From Diabrotica undecimpunctata (lineage: Eukaryota > Arthropoda > Insecta > Coleoptera > Chrysomelidae), in the NCBI RefSeq assembly GCF_040954645.1, contig NC_092807.1, positions 78,576,017-78,640,016 of the forward strand: 64,000 bases of DNA, given 5' to 3'. The notes beneath the pieces were generated by a model. It was not told the DNA's origin. It searched no databases and was given only the letters and a program-made list of their open reading frames with translations. Numbering within the stretch: the stretch's first letter is position 1; every line of letters starts with the position of its first letter. This document shows positions 35,290 through 44,960 of this stretch, piece after piece. The position numbers were made by a program, and so were the translations under genes.

Positions 35290-36300
35290 CAGAAATACAT
35301 GTGAAGAAATGCCGAATCACCTATATTTCTGTATGTTACATATTAGATATTTCATTTCACTTTGAGTTTTACCATTCTTCTATATGTAACAATAAAACAC
35401 TGAAAACTTTGTTTTCAAAACTTCCACAAAATTTAATATAAAATTTTATCACTACAGCTGTTTCGTTAGAGTGCCTTTCTCAAGTGATCTATTTTTGGCA
35501 TGCGTTAAAATAAAGGCCTTAAGCTATCTTTGTTAGAATCTATGGAAATTAACAAATTAAAAAACACAGATATAATTCTGAATGACCAACTTGAGACAAA
35601 CAGTTCTCCCCTCCTCAACTTATTTCATTAAAGGCTATAAAGTGTAAACGCATATGGAGATTAATAAAATGGGTCGACAGTATTACAAATAAAGAAGTAT
35701 TACGTGAAATAAATAAGATACCTGAAGTAAGAAGTAATACTGAATATTGTGACGGGTAGTTCTTTTAGACAACAAACTTAGTAAAACTCAGGCTTAATAA
35801 CAATAAAAATATATTTGAAACAAATAAATAACAAAATTAAATTATATTCGAGAGGCTATGTACATAATTAAAATGCCAATCCTGTGAAGACGGTGTCGGC
35901 GCACAATTTAAGGATTCCACTGTTTAATATCTGTGAAAAATAAAATACAATTGTCATAAAAAGGAAAAGACAGTTAAGATTTGATTTCACGTACAGTGCG
36001 TCTGTGTATCTGCTTATACGTATTTCGCCCTAATGGGGCTCATCAGAGACTGTTATTCACAGTCGCTATGAACGTGAAAATAAATATTTTCTGTCTTAGG
36101 AAGCAACTCTAGCATGGCTTCGTATTGACGCAAATAGAATCTGATATTAAAATCCGTAAACTAATTTTCGAAACCAAATTCAGAATTTTGTTTTAATCTA
36201 TGCCTTCTAAGAATTGCAAGGCAAAACAGACGTTGATAAAGATGTTATTAGAGACATGGGGAATCTAAAAATTGCATTCCACAACATATCTCCTCAACTA
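35288..36300 (-). mobile_element. Penelope-like remnants (two tails in series)
   Basis: Two non-coding blocks of the Penelope-like tail type. The first has a diverged hammerhead-like stretch at about 35468-35493 (CTTGAGA...CGAAAC on the minus strand). The second has a clear core at 36023-36046. The junction is near 35750, where the sequence changes to TGTGACGGGTAG. No GIY-YIG or RT frame was readable. Confidence 0.45.
36016..36046 (-). ncRNA. Hammerhead-like core, best match in the window
   Basis: On the minus strand CTGATGA is followed at once by a GCCC/GGGC stem with a CATTA loop, GAAA, and the self-complementary ATACGTAT ending in U-A, as expected for stem III and the cleavage position in minimal Penelope-type hammerheads. 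Stem I pairing is weak by eye. Confidence 0.5.
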
Positions 36301-36342
36301 AGCAAAATTCTTAGCGAATTGGTTTTTAGTACTCGTACAGAG

Positions 36343-36451
36343 TATATCGGAATAAAAAGGAAAAGATCTTAAATCTCTTAATTGTCTTTTCCTTTTGATT
36401 CCGATATAAGACAGTTAAGATTTAAGATATTTTCCTTTTTATTCCGATATA
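36343..36451. repeat. Short fold-back sequence
   Basis: A 22 bp arm (36343-36364, beginning TATATCGGAATAAAAAGG) returns perfectly inverted at 36430-36451. The inner ~20 bp also pair imperfectly. The arm motif CCTTTT-ATTCCGATAT occurs a third time in the loop. Confidence 0.7.
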
Positions 36452-36689
36452 CTACGATATATACGTAGTTCTTGTATTATGAAGTCTGTCTTCATTGCAG
36501 AAAAAAAAGCCAGGAACAAAAAGTTTCAGACTACGACCAATAAACAGTGTGTTACAATAGTATTTATATTTTCTATTAATAAAGTCATTGTTATATTCGC
36601 TGTAGATAATAATGTTATTGCCAACAATTGCCTATTTAAATTTTTTAAAAGTTTTTGATTATATCTAATTTGAATCAAAAATTTTTCAG

Positions 36690-36879
36690 GAACGGAGCGA
36701 CTTGTAATCCAAAAAATGTGCAAGATAATTATGTAACCTCGTGTCAACAACAGATGTCCACAATAAGTCTTCTAGCTTATAACACCACATCGAAAGAGTT
36801 TCAGTCCTATGCAGTTAATTATCCAAGTAGTTGTGACTGTATTCTAAGTATATCTGATAACTCAACAATATGGTCATAG
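36690..36879 (+). CDS. Candidate last exon of a Spätzle-like cystine-knot gene
   Basis: An acceptor TTTTTCAG at 36682-36689 opens a frame reading NGATCNPKNVQDNYVTSCQQ, then STISLLAYNTTSKEF and NYPSSCDCILS, ending at TAG 36877-36879. The spacing Cys, Cys-x-Gln, LLA, then P-S-x-C-x-C-x-L near the end resembles the C-terminal half of the Spätzle domain, where secreted Toll ligands end their cystine knot. Upstream exons with the signal peptide and the first cysteines were not found nearby. It could be an orphan or pseudogenised exon. It is one of very few stretches here with protein-like composition that is not transposon-derived. The identification is from pattern memory only. Confidence 0.4.
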
Positions 36880-39800
36880 TATATTAGTTTAATAAGCAAT
36901 CGTTTTTTTAGTAAATCCTTCATATTTTATTACGCATAAGTAATTGACAATATTTATATGTATACATATATTTCATATATATGTAATGCGCAAGCTCGTA
37001 TAGAGAATGGATATCAGAATATATATTTCTATTGACGATTTAACTATTGAGATGTAAGAACGATCCAAAACAATCATCATATAGGAACGAAGACAAAGGA
37101 TAACTTGAAGAAATTGTTTTTCAAATTGCGTTTGTGACACTTTATTGTGACATTTTACTTACCATGGTATCTTCATCTCTAATAAACGTTCTTTAAACCT
37201 GAATTACAACTGAATTAAGCTTTGATGAAAGATCTAAAATTTTTATTATTAGTTGGTAAAACTTGTTTACTTCATTTAATCAAGTACTAGAAACAATGCA
37301 GGGTTTACCTAATTTATTTTAAAGTGTATTAAGTGAATAAATAAGTAGTTGCCAGTTATATAGGTAATAAAAACAGAAAGAAAAACTAATAGACTCACCA
37401 GTTTTATAAAATGAACAAATTATCCAAGCACAAATAAGTTTCACCATCACTACTATTACCTATATTTACAACTTTTTTTTTCTATATTTACAATTGTTTC
37501 ACAATAACCTTTGTATATTTACAATTTTTCTACATTTTGAACACGGGCAACGCTAGAAAAAAAAAGTTAAAAAAAATTATTTCTTCTTACTGTAACGATT
37601 ATTTTCCTACCACATAGGGTAATATTATAAGGGGTTGAAAATTGGGGACAGAAATTACGGGGCTAGAGATAGGTTAAGCAAAATAAACCGAAACGTTTGC
37701 AAACGGCTACTTAGGGTTTTTTGGAGAGCTGGGCCGTAGATAAGTGAATGACAAGGAGACTAGAATGAGGTAACTACTAAAATGAAATAAAAGGGATACT
37801 TATATAAATCTCCTGGACAAATACAATCCAAGAAGGTTCTTAAATTATTTAAAATAAGGACCTCGCTTAGAAGAATCTTCCTGCTGGATGAAACAAAGGC
37901 TCTTCCTACCTAAAAAATACATCAAAATGGTTAGAATCTTTTTAAAGGAAATAATACTCTTGGTTTAGGAAGAAACATTACATATTTATTATTATCTCAC
38001 CACAAACAGTTACAAATATAAATAGTAATACAAAATAACAAAAAACAAACTTACTATGTTACTATCGGTTTACAAACTCTAGAAGTTAGAGATAGTATAA
38101 GAACTTACAATTATTAATGGGCGATATTTTGTAGCAGAAATAAATTATTACAAATGAAAAATTTCTTTTTAAATGGAACTGTGCATAGTGGTTAACCTTT
38201 TTTTTTTTAACAAAACAAAAACAAAATAAGATCTCAATTATGATTAGGTATGTGTCAATTGCCAAGAAAATAAAGCTAGCTATCAGATTTTAATATTAAA
38301 TTTTAAAACTTTAAGAATAATTAATATGACAGCTAGGCCACACCCTAACATTTATAATTTCACTTATTGCAATTTCTCAACTTTTTATGAAAGCGATTAT
38401 TGATGAAAATTATCTTTTTTTACTTTAAAAGTTCAACACAAAAGTTACTCGAATTTCACTAAATGTTATTATTTATTTTTTAATTTCTGGGGTTGGAACT
38501 GCACTCGAATTCACTGCAACCACAAAAAAACTGCATCTCATACTGCGAAATAGTCTGAAATTACTTGGGACAAACAAAATGAGTACGGAAGCTGGGCACT
38601 GGGACGCAATATTTAGAACTTGGCTTCTTAAAAACTTAGACACAATGGAACCATGTGGGTATCCTTCTAAGTTGTTGGAAACGCGGTTTTACAAATCTCT
38701 TAGGTGAGAGACGGCATGAAAACAAAACAGTGACTACTCTTCCAAAAACTGACACATTACACTTGAGTATAATTCACCTTTCTACCAACAAATTTGCCGG
38801 TTTCTTAACGCCGACCCACGCCGCGTCTGCTCTCTATATAATTTCTTCCAAACCTAAAACTCAACCTCCGGTTTCCGTCGCGTCGTACCGGCTTCCACTC
38901 TTGCGTCTTACCCGTCGTACCAGTTATTGCAGCAAGCCAATCAGAATTCTTTTCAAGGGAGAATTTGACCTTGATCATTGCTTGCTTTTAGAATTGCAGA
39001 ACTAAGACGTAATATAAACCAATAATAATTATATTTTTACTTCGCAGTTAAAATTGGAATTTTTCTTCGATGTCTTCAGACGCTTACGTCACAATATAAA
39101 CTCAGCGAAATTTTAAACATGGCCCAGGAGCGTACCAAAAAATTCTATACTTTAAATATTCGATAGTTATAAGGAATTTATACATGCTACATTACATATA
39201 CTTTAGCACATAGTATAAACAGTATTATGACATTGGATTGACAATAGAATTACTTTCTTCAACTTATACGAACTGCTAACTTAGCTACTGAAAATAATTT
39301 TTCTTGAAATTATAATTTTGTGCATATCTTTGCAATTTCTATTCGGAATCACTAGGTGACGTAAGAGTCTCTGGGCTACAGGACCCTAGTAGACCGTGTG
39401 ACGGAATGTAACTACTGACTAATCCTTATTAGTAGCTATGGGTTATGGTAGTCATAAGAAGGTAATATATCTAATTATATAATATAATATAATCTTATGT
39501 TATAACTGTTTATCTTACCAAGAATGAATAATAATGAGTTTCGGATCTTTGGTCAAATCTTCATAACTTTTAAATTGAATTAAGATTCTCAAAAGTTAAC
39601 GAAGTATCTACTGTTTGTTGATCATAAATAGAGACCGGTTTGTTGATCATAAATTTATGACAATTGCATATTTGTTGCATGTTTTGCTGTTTTTGCATAT
39701 TTTGTTGCAATATTTGATATATTATAGATATACTCTACAAAGTTTGATTACCAAAATAAAATTATTCAGGAACGTAAATAAATTTTAATAGTTTAGTATT

Positions 39801-39962
39801 ACCGGATGCTGATAAATCGTCCCAACCAGACAATCAATATACAGTAAGTAAGCACCCTGATACTTTATAGTAAATAATAATAATATAATAATTGCCTGTT
39901 AATTTAAAGATTTAAGTAATGTTTTTTTACCTTTGTATCACAGTTTAGTGTTAATTGATAGT

Positions 39963-39965
<3 letters not shown>
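36880..39965. other. AT-rich sequence without recognised gene
   Basis: No convincing coding frame. A 116-codon frame at 38655-39005 has no recognisable domain and follows sequence that looks non-coding. A repeated GTTTGTTGATCATAAAT occurs twice near 39614-39653. The GC-richer patch 38800-38950 may be an unrecognised repeat. Confidence 0.5.

Positions 39966-40040
<75 letters not shown>
39966..40040. repeat. (TA)n microsatellite
   Basis: Left linker of the second TE chain, directly before the SINE. Confidence 0.97.
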
Positions 40041-40042
<2 letters not shown>

Positions 40043-40301
40043 GGGCCTGCGTAGCGCAAGCGGTAGGATGCTTGCCTCGCATGCCGGTGGTCCGGAGTTC
40101 GAATCCTACCGCCGGCAAGAACAACTAGACATTTTTAAAAATGTCTATAGGCCCCAGGTCGACTCAGCCTGAATAAAATGAGTACCTTTGGTAAAACCAG
40201 GGGTAATAATAGGCGGTTGAAGCGTAGCACTGGCCATGTTACCTTCCTTGTATACCGTAGGCCCTAGATATAGCAGACTACCCTGCTATACTCCCAAAGC
40301 C

Positions 40302-40302
<1 letters not shown>
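40041..40302 (+). mobile_element. tRNA-derived SINE, 3' truncated
   Basis: The head has pol III box A (TAGCGCAAGCGG) and box B (GAGTTCGAATCC) in the usual spacing, followed by a body with CCCAGGTCGACTCAGCCTGA. It is nearly identical to the copy at 56578-56868 but stops at CAAAGCCG, where (TA)n begins; the last ~29 bp are missing. Confidence 0.88.

Positions 40303-40361
<59 letters not shown>
40303..40361. repeat. (TA)n microsatellite
   Basis: Linker between the truncated SINE and a Penelope-like element. Confidence 0.97.
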
Positions 40362-40364
<3 letters not shown>

Positions 40365-40430
40365 AAACTCAAATATTTGGGTGTGCAGCGGAAGATGGGA
40401 CAAAGAAGTACTCTTTTTAGTCTACCAAGC

Positions 40431-40458
40431 TTTCGCAAATCTTTATTTGCATCATTAG
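40431..40458 (-). ncRNA. Hammerhead-like core (degenerate)
   Basis: Minus strand CTAATGA (one base off CTGATGA), a GCAAAT/ATTTGC stem, then GAAAGCTT. The substitution is in a normally invariant G, so activity is doubtful. Confidence 0.35.
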
Positions 40459-41049
40459 GGTGCTATAATAAACAAAATTAGTACAAAATACAGAAAAAGA
40501 ATTATTTTGCATCTTACACTAATTGAGGGTAGTAGTTGTCGTGATGTTTATCAAATGAAATGAGCAACTCATTTGACCCCTACAAATGATGGCGAAAACT
40601 ATCCAAAATTGTTTTAAAAAAACGTTCTTTAACAAATACATATTTAAAACACTTTAAAACACATATACATGAACAATTAAATAAAATTATGTTAAAATAA
40701 TTACAGAACATGTACTTAGTCACGAAATAAAATTTAGGTTATAAATATTCTTATCAGAAACAAAAGAATTGGTTGTGAATTCGTTACTGCCAACTTAAAA
40801 CGATAGAACGTTAGATCTTAAATGATAACAATGTAAAGATAATAGTATACCTGATAGACGCTGAACTTCTTGAAAAAGAAAAGGTAAAAAGTAAAGAGTT
40901 ATTTTAAAAGTAGGAGAGGTATTGTATATCTTATATATAATGAAACTTATATTGTTGAAGATGAATTGTCTGTATTAGTAGATTCATGTTTATAAAAAGT
41001 TAACAATAATGAATATAAGTTGCTTAAATTATTGGTATCTGTCTTTTTG

Positions 41050-41373
41050 TTAATGGTTTCTTTTTCTTGAAAAATGAAAGTCATTTCGAGAAACAATCTT
41101 TTTGAATAATTGCTCTTCGTGGATAGGATTTTTTACATTTGGAAAATCGAAAGGGTGCCCTGTTGTGTTATCATGTGTGGCTAGGGAACATCTATCAAGG
41201 TGTAACCTAATGTCACTCTTGTGAAGAGTCAAGCGGCTGGAAACTTTTTGGGAGGTGTGACCTATATAAGAACCTTCACAGCCTAAACAATTAAGTTTGT
41301 AGACAACATCACTTTTATCTAAGTTTGGTACTTTATCTTTCAATGACTTATACAAAGATCCCACAACTAGTTA
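41050..41373 (-). pseudogene. GIY-YIG endonuclease of a Penelope-like element
   Basis: Minus strand: MGSLYKSLKDKVPNLDKSDV, VYKLNCLGCEGSYIGHTSQK (the Y-I-G half, with the C-x2-C-type insert typical of Penelope endonucleases), a conserved R in VSSRLTLHKSD, and HDNTTGHPFDF before NPIHEEQLFKK with the catalytic-type Glu. The domain is nearly complete, but the RT module upstream is deleted, so it is a module of a dead element. In intact elements this domain nicks the target to prime reverse transcription. Confidence 0.8.
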
Positions 41374-41442
41374 CTGAGATATTGTATATCTCATATATAA
41401 TGAAACTTATATTGTTGACGATGAATTGTCATATGTCAAATG

Positions 41443-41443
<1 letters not shown>

Positions 41444-41519
<76 letters not shown>
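41444..41519. repeat. (TA)n microsatellite
   Basis: Abuts the 3' end of the RTE-like LINE (minus strand). It could also be that element's microsatellite tail. Confidence 0.97.
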
Positions 41520-41520
<1 letters not shown>

Positions 41521-43319
41521 CCAGCGAGTCTTCTACAGCTGGCGCCGCTTCTCGTATCCTTTCTGTCGAAGCAATCTTCAGTTGTTAGATCTCTGGCGGT
41601 CATTGCATCGTCGACATCGTCTCTCCAGGATCGTCTTGGTCTACCTCGTTTTCTTCTAGTTGGCGGAGTCCATTCTTCTATTTTTTTTGGCCATCTATTT
41701 TCAGGCATTCTCTGAAGGTGTCCATACCAGTTAAGTCTTTTGGCTTCGATTGTGTCTATTATGTCTAGATCGATTTCCATTTCTCTCCGAATATCTTCGT
41801 TTCTCACCCTGTCAAGTCTAGTGAGCTGGCAACATCGTCTCCAGTAGTTCATTTCCATGGCCTTAATTTTTGATTTGTTGCTTTGGTTTATTTCCCAGAG
41901 TTCGGCGCCGTACAGCCCAATACTTTCTATTATTGTTTTATAGATTCTTCTTTTATTTTCTTTTGTTATTTTTTTATTCCATAATAGTCCGTGTAGCTGT
42001 CTGGTGACTGACCTTGCTTGGCCAATCCTGGAGTGTATTTCTTCGCTACTTCCTGCTTTTGATGTTATTTGGACTCCCAAGTATTTAAAATTGTCTGTTG
42101 CTTTTATAGTTCCCATTTCGATTTGTAGGCTTTCTGGTTTTTCTCCTACAACTAAGTACTCAGTTTTTTGTATATTAATTGTGAGGTATTAATTTTGTAT
42201 ATTAATTGGTATACTCATCTTCCAGTTTTCTAAGCATGTAGCCTATATCACTCTCGTCTTCAGCTAGAATGGCTTGGTCGTCAGCGAAGTGTATCGTGTA
42301 CAATCTATCATCTCCGATTGGGATGCCCATATTGCAGCACTTTCTTCTCCACACTGAGAGTGCCTCATTTAGATATATTTTAAAGAGTGTAGGTGCTATG
42401 CAGCAGCCTTGCTTTAGGCTCTTACTAATAGGAATTTCTCTAGTTAATCTATTTCCAGTTTTAATGTTTGCCGTCATATTTTTGTAGAGCTGTTGTACTG
42501 CTTGTATATTTTTTTGGTTATTCCTTGTTTTTCCATTGCTACCCAAAGCATTGAAAGTGGTACACTATCGTATGCCTTTGTCAGATCTATAAAGACTATA
42601 TGAGTTGAAAGGTTGTGGGCTAATCTTTTCTCGATAACTTGCTTTAGAGAGAATATACTGTCCATACAGGATCTGCCTGCACAAAAGTCATTCTGTTCTT
42701 CAACATCTGTCATCTCTTTTTTAATTTTGTTTTTTATTATTTTTCCATACAGTCTTGAGAGTGAATTTATGACACTTAGCCCCCTGTAGTTTGAACAATT
42801 CTTTCTATCTCCTTTTTGTAGATATTGTTAATATGTGCTTTTGTCCACTCCGGTGGTAAGTCGTGTCCATTATAAAATAAGGTGAAGACATACGCCAGTA
42901 ATTCCCGTAATACTTGTGGGCTATGTTTTAATAATTCATTTGGTATACCTTGTGGTCCGCATGACTTCTGATTTTTTTAGAGTTTGTATTGCATTCTCGA
43001 CTTCCTGTACTGTTATTTCATCGTCTTCACTGAATTCCAGTTCATATGTTGTTGTACTGATGTTCGTGAATTGAATTCTTGTTTCAGTTAAAAGTTGTGA
43101 GTAGTGTTCAATCCAAGATCTTTCTTCTATTAAATCTATTCTACTTGTTTCTTTTCTTTTTGTTCTCAGATTTTTTTACCGTTTTCCATGCTTCTCTTGA
43201 TCTTGTTGACCCTATATATTTGTTGAGTTCTTCGCATTTACTTTCCCAGGAAATATTTTTTGCTTTAGTTACTAAATTTTTTACTTCTCTGTTTGATCTT
43301 GCCTATGTTCGTCTAGACG

Positions 43320-43322
<3 letters not shown>
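41520..43322 (-). mobile_element. RTE-like non-LTR retrotransposon, 5' truncated
   Basis: Minus strand. It contains the RT region and C-terminal domain, and ends 3' directly at (TA)n (41519) and 5' at (TA)n (43323). Endonuclease is absent. Confidence 0.85.
41524..43080 (-). pseudogene. Reverse transcriptase of the 41.5 kb LINE
   Basis: Minus-strand RT pieces in several frames: NDFCAGRSCMDSIFSLKQVI, VFIDLTKAYDSVPLSMLW, a short gap, KQGCCIAPTLFKIYLNEALS, the catalytic IHFADDQAILAEDESD, FKYLGVQITSKAG, then GLYGAELWEINQSN, LTRLDRVRNEDIRRE, LNWYGHLQRMPENRWPKKI and RKRGRPRRSWRDDVDDAM, the C-terminal region usual for this type. Frameshifts near 42480 and 42190 and a short direct repeat near 42185 break the frame. 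It differs in sequence from the RTE-like element at 24.8 kb. Confidence 0.82.

Positions 43323-43325
<3 letters not shown>
43304..43325. repeat. 22 bp perfect palindrome at the (TA)n junction
   Basis: The sequence from 43304 to 43314 (TATGTTCGTCT) is followed immediately by its exact inverted copy, which merges into the TA tract. It marks the 5' end of the truncated LINE. Confidence 0.8.

Positions 43326-43372
<47 letters not shown>
43323..43372. repeat. (TA)n microsatellite
   Basis: Right linker of the second chain. Beyond it lies the sequence that received the I-clade element. Confidence 0.97.
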
Positions 43373-43375
<3 letters not shown>

Positions 43376-43435
43376 TTTTTTAATTGCCGAAAGATAAGTG
43401 CTATTTTGTGACGTCTTGAATTATAAATTTTTTTC

Positions 43436-43453
43436 CAGAACTTGGTTTACAAG
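43436..43453 (+). pseudogene. Left half of an exon-like zinc-finger fragment, split by the I element
   Basis: After a splice-acceptor-like TTTTTTTCCAG (ending about 43438) the frame reads LGLQD and stops at the target-site duplication. Across the insertion it continues at 48776 as GKVFCKTCGKSVSF. The two halves give a C-x2-C start of a small zinc finger, as in BED/CGGBP-like proteins. The piece may come from a host gene or another transposon. Confidence 0.3.
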
Positions 43454-43610
43454 ACGGAAAAGTTTAACACATTTGAGTCGATAGACGTAGAGAGCGGTTT
43501 GTTTTGATATTGCTGTCGGTGCGAGTTTGAAAGTGATCGCTATTGTGATATTTTGTGAATTTGTTTAGTGCAAATTAGGCCCATAATTTGGTATTCCAAA
43601 AAATCTAAGT

Positions 43611-44960
43611 ATGGAAGAAGATGCTATTGGAGGTCATAGACCGCCCGATGAATTACATTCCGTAATCACGTCTGAAAAAACTAATATTGATGATAACAGG
43701 TCTGTAAATACTTTTGATTTTGAAAACCGGTATAAACCCAGCGATAAGGCCCCATTCTTTATATATATTGAACACAAAAATAAAAATATCGGTAGGTTAT
43801 TTCCAATGAAGGTAGGACATTTTTTATTAAATGATTCGTCCATTAAAAATGATGTACTTGATATAAAAACAGTTGGCATTAATAGGGTAAAAGTCATTTT
43901 TAAAACTTATTCTATAGCAAATAAAATAATTAATCATGATTTAATAAATAAAAATGATCTTATAGCTTATGTTCCAAAATTTTTTACACATAGAAAGGGC
44001 ATAGTCCGTATGGTTGATACTTTATTTTCGGAGAATTATTTAAAGGATGCGATAACATCCGAGAGACAAGTGGTAAATGTTTAAAGGATGCAACGAAAAG
44101 TAACAAACAACGATGGCACAACTCAATTAGTACCAAGACAAATGATAATTGTAGAATTTTTGGGCAACGAGGTTTCACAAAACATAATAATTAATTTATG
44201 CAATTTTTCAGTAGATCCATACATACACCCGGTAGTGCAATGCTATAAATGTCTCAGATATGGTCACTCCTCAAAACAATGTAAATCTAAGGACAGTAGG
44301 TGTAAAAAATGTACAGACAACACCCATACTGTAGAAACTTGTAATGAAAATAATCAATGCATATATTGTAAAACTAACGATCACACCTCGTTGTCTAGAA
44401 AATGTCCAATATACGAGAAACAGAAGAAAATCAAAGCAATAATGGCATCAGAAAATATAACATTCAGAGAAGCAGAACAATTACATAACAATCCAATTTA
44501 CGCAAAAATAATAACTAATAATAGATTTTCTATTCTAAATAACACTTTCAATTTTCCCAGTTTACCTACCTCGTCTAACAATGTCCCTAATTTCACATTA
44601 AATAAACCGGTAAGGAAAACTATTCAGACATCTACAAATAATAAACGTAAGGCAACTTCTCCACCAATTTTACCCCATACCTCTGCGTCAACTTCTAGCA
44701 AAAGACGTACCCCTAAATCTAATCCTATAATACCCAATCCATACAGGGACGAATTTATTGACTATAAAGAGAAACTTATATTACTTGTCACATCTCATAG
44801 TAATCAACTTATGTATACCAATAATCAATCTCAACCTATATGCAATTTAGAAAATGAATTAAGAAAACTTATTTCTAATAATTTAGAAGAAACAGGTAAT
44901 AACACAGAAACGGATAATTTAGTGACGAGTGACAATGAAAGCATTGACTCGTATTATTAA
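43611..44960 (+). pseudogene. ORF1 (gag-like) of the I-clade element
   Basis: ATG 43611 begins MEEDAIGGHRPPDELHSVIT. The N-terminal part has an RNA-recognition-like fold region (PFFIYIEHKNKNIGRLFPMK, NRVKVIFKTYSIANKII). A single TAA at 44082-44084 interrupts an otherwise continuous frame. Then come VPRQMIIVEFLGN and zinc knuckles: CYKCLRYGHSSKQCK, CKKCTDNTHTVETC and CIYCKTNDHTSLSRKCP. A Ser/Thr/Asn-rich tail follows. The stop codon overlaps the start of ORF2. Related to ORF1 at 50741. The expected product is an RNA-binding chaperone of the retrotransposition particle. Confidence 0.85.

Larger units (their letters stand above)
40362..41443 (-). mobile_element. Minimal Penelope-like element (endonuclease only)
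   Basis: Bounded by (TA)n. A ~50 bp direct repeat (ATTGTATATCT-ATATATAATG...) lies on both sides of the endonuclease frame, at 40922-40971 and 41381-41430, like partial pseudo-LTRs. A hammerhead-like core is at 40431-40458. The RT domain that normally precedes the GIY-YIG is absent. Confidence 0.7.

Noticed and set aside
35740..35770. Start of another LTR retrotransposon (TGTGACGGGTAG)
   Set aside because: No second copy, primer site or coding sequence was found to support LTRs here.
38655..39005. 116-codon plus-strand frame
   Set aside because: No domain recognised, no splice or start context, and composition typical of chance in a GC-richer patch.
40041..40115. tRNA gene
   Set aside because: The box A and box B promoter and tRNA-like head are present, but a conserved SINE body follows and a second copy with target-site duplication exists at 56578. 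No intact cloverleaf with acceptor pairing was seen.
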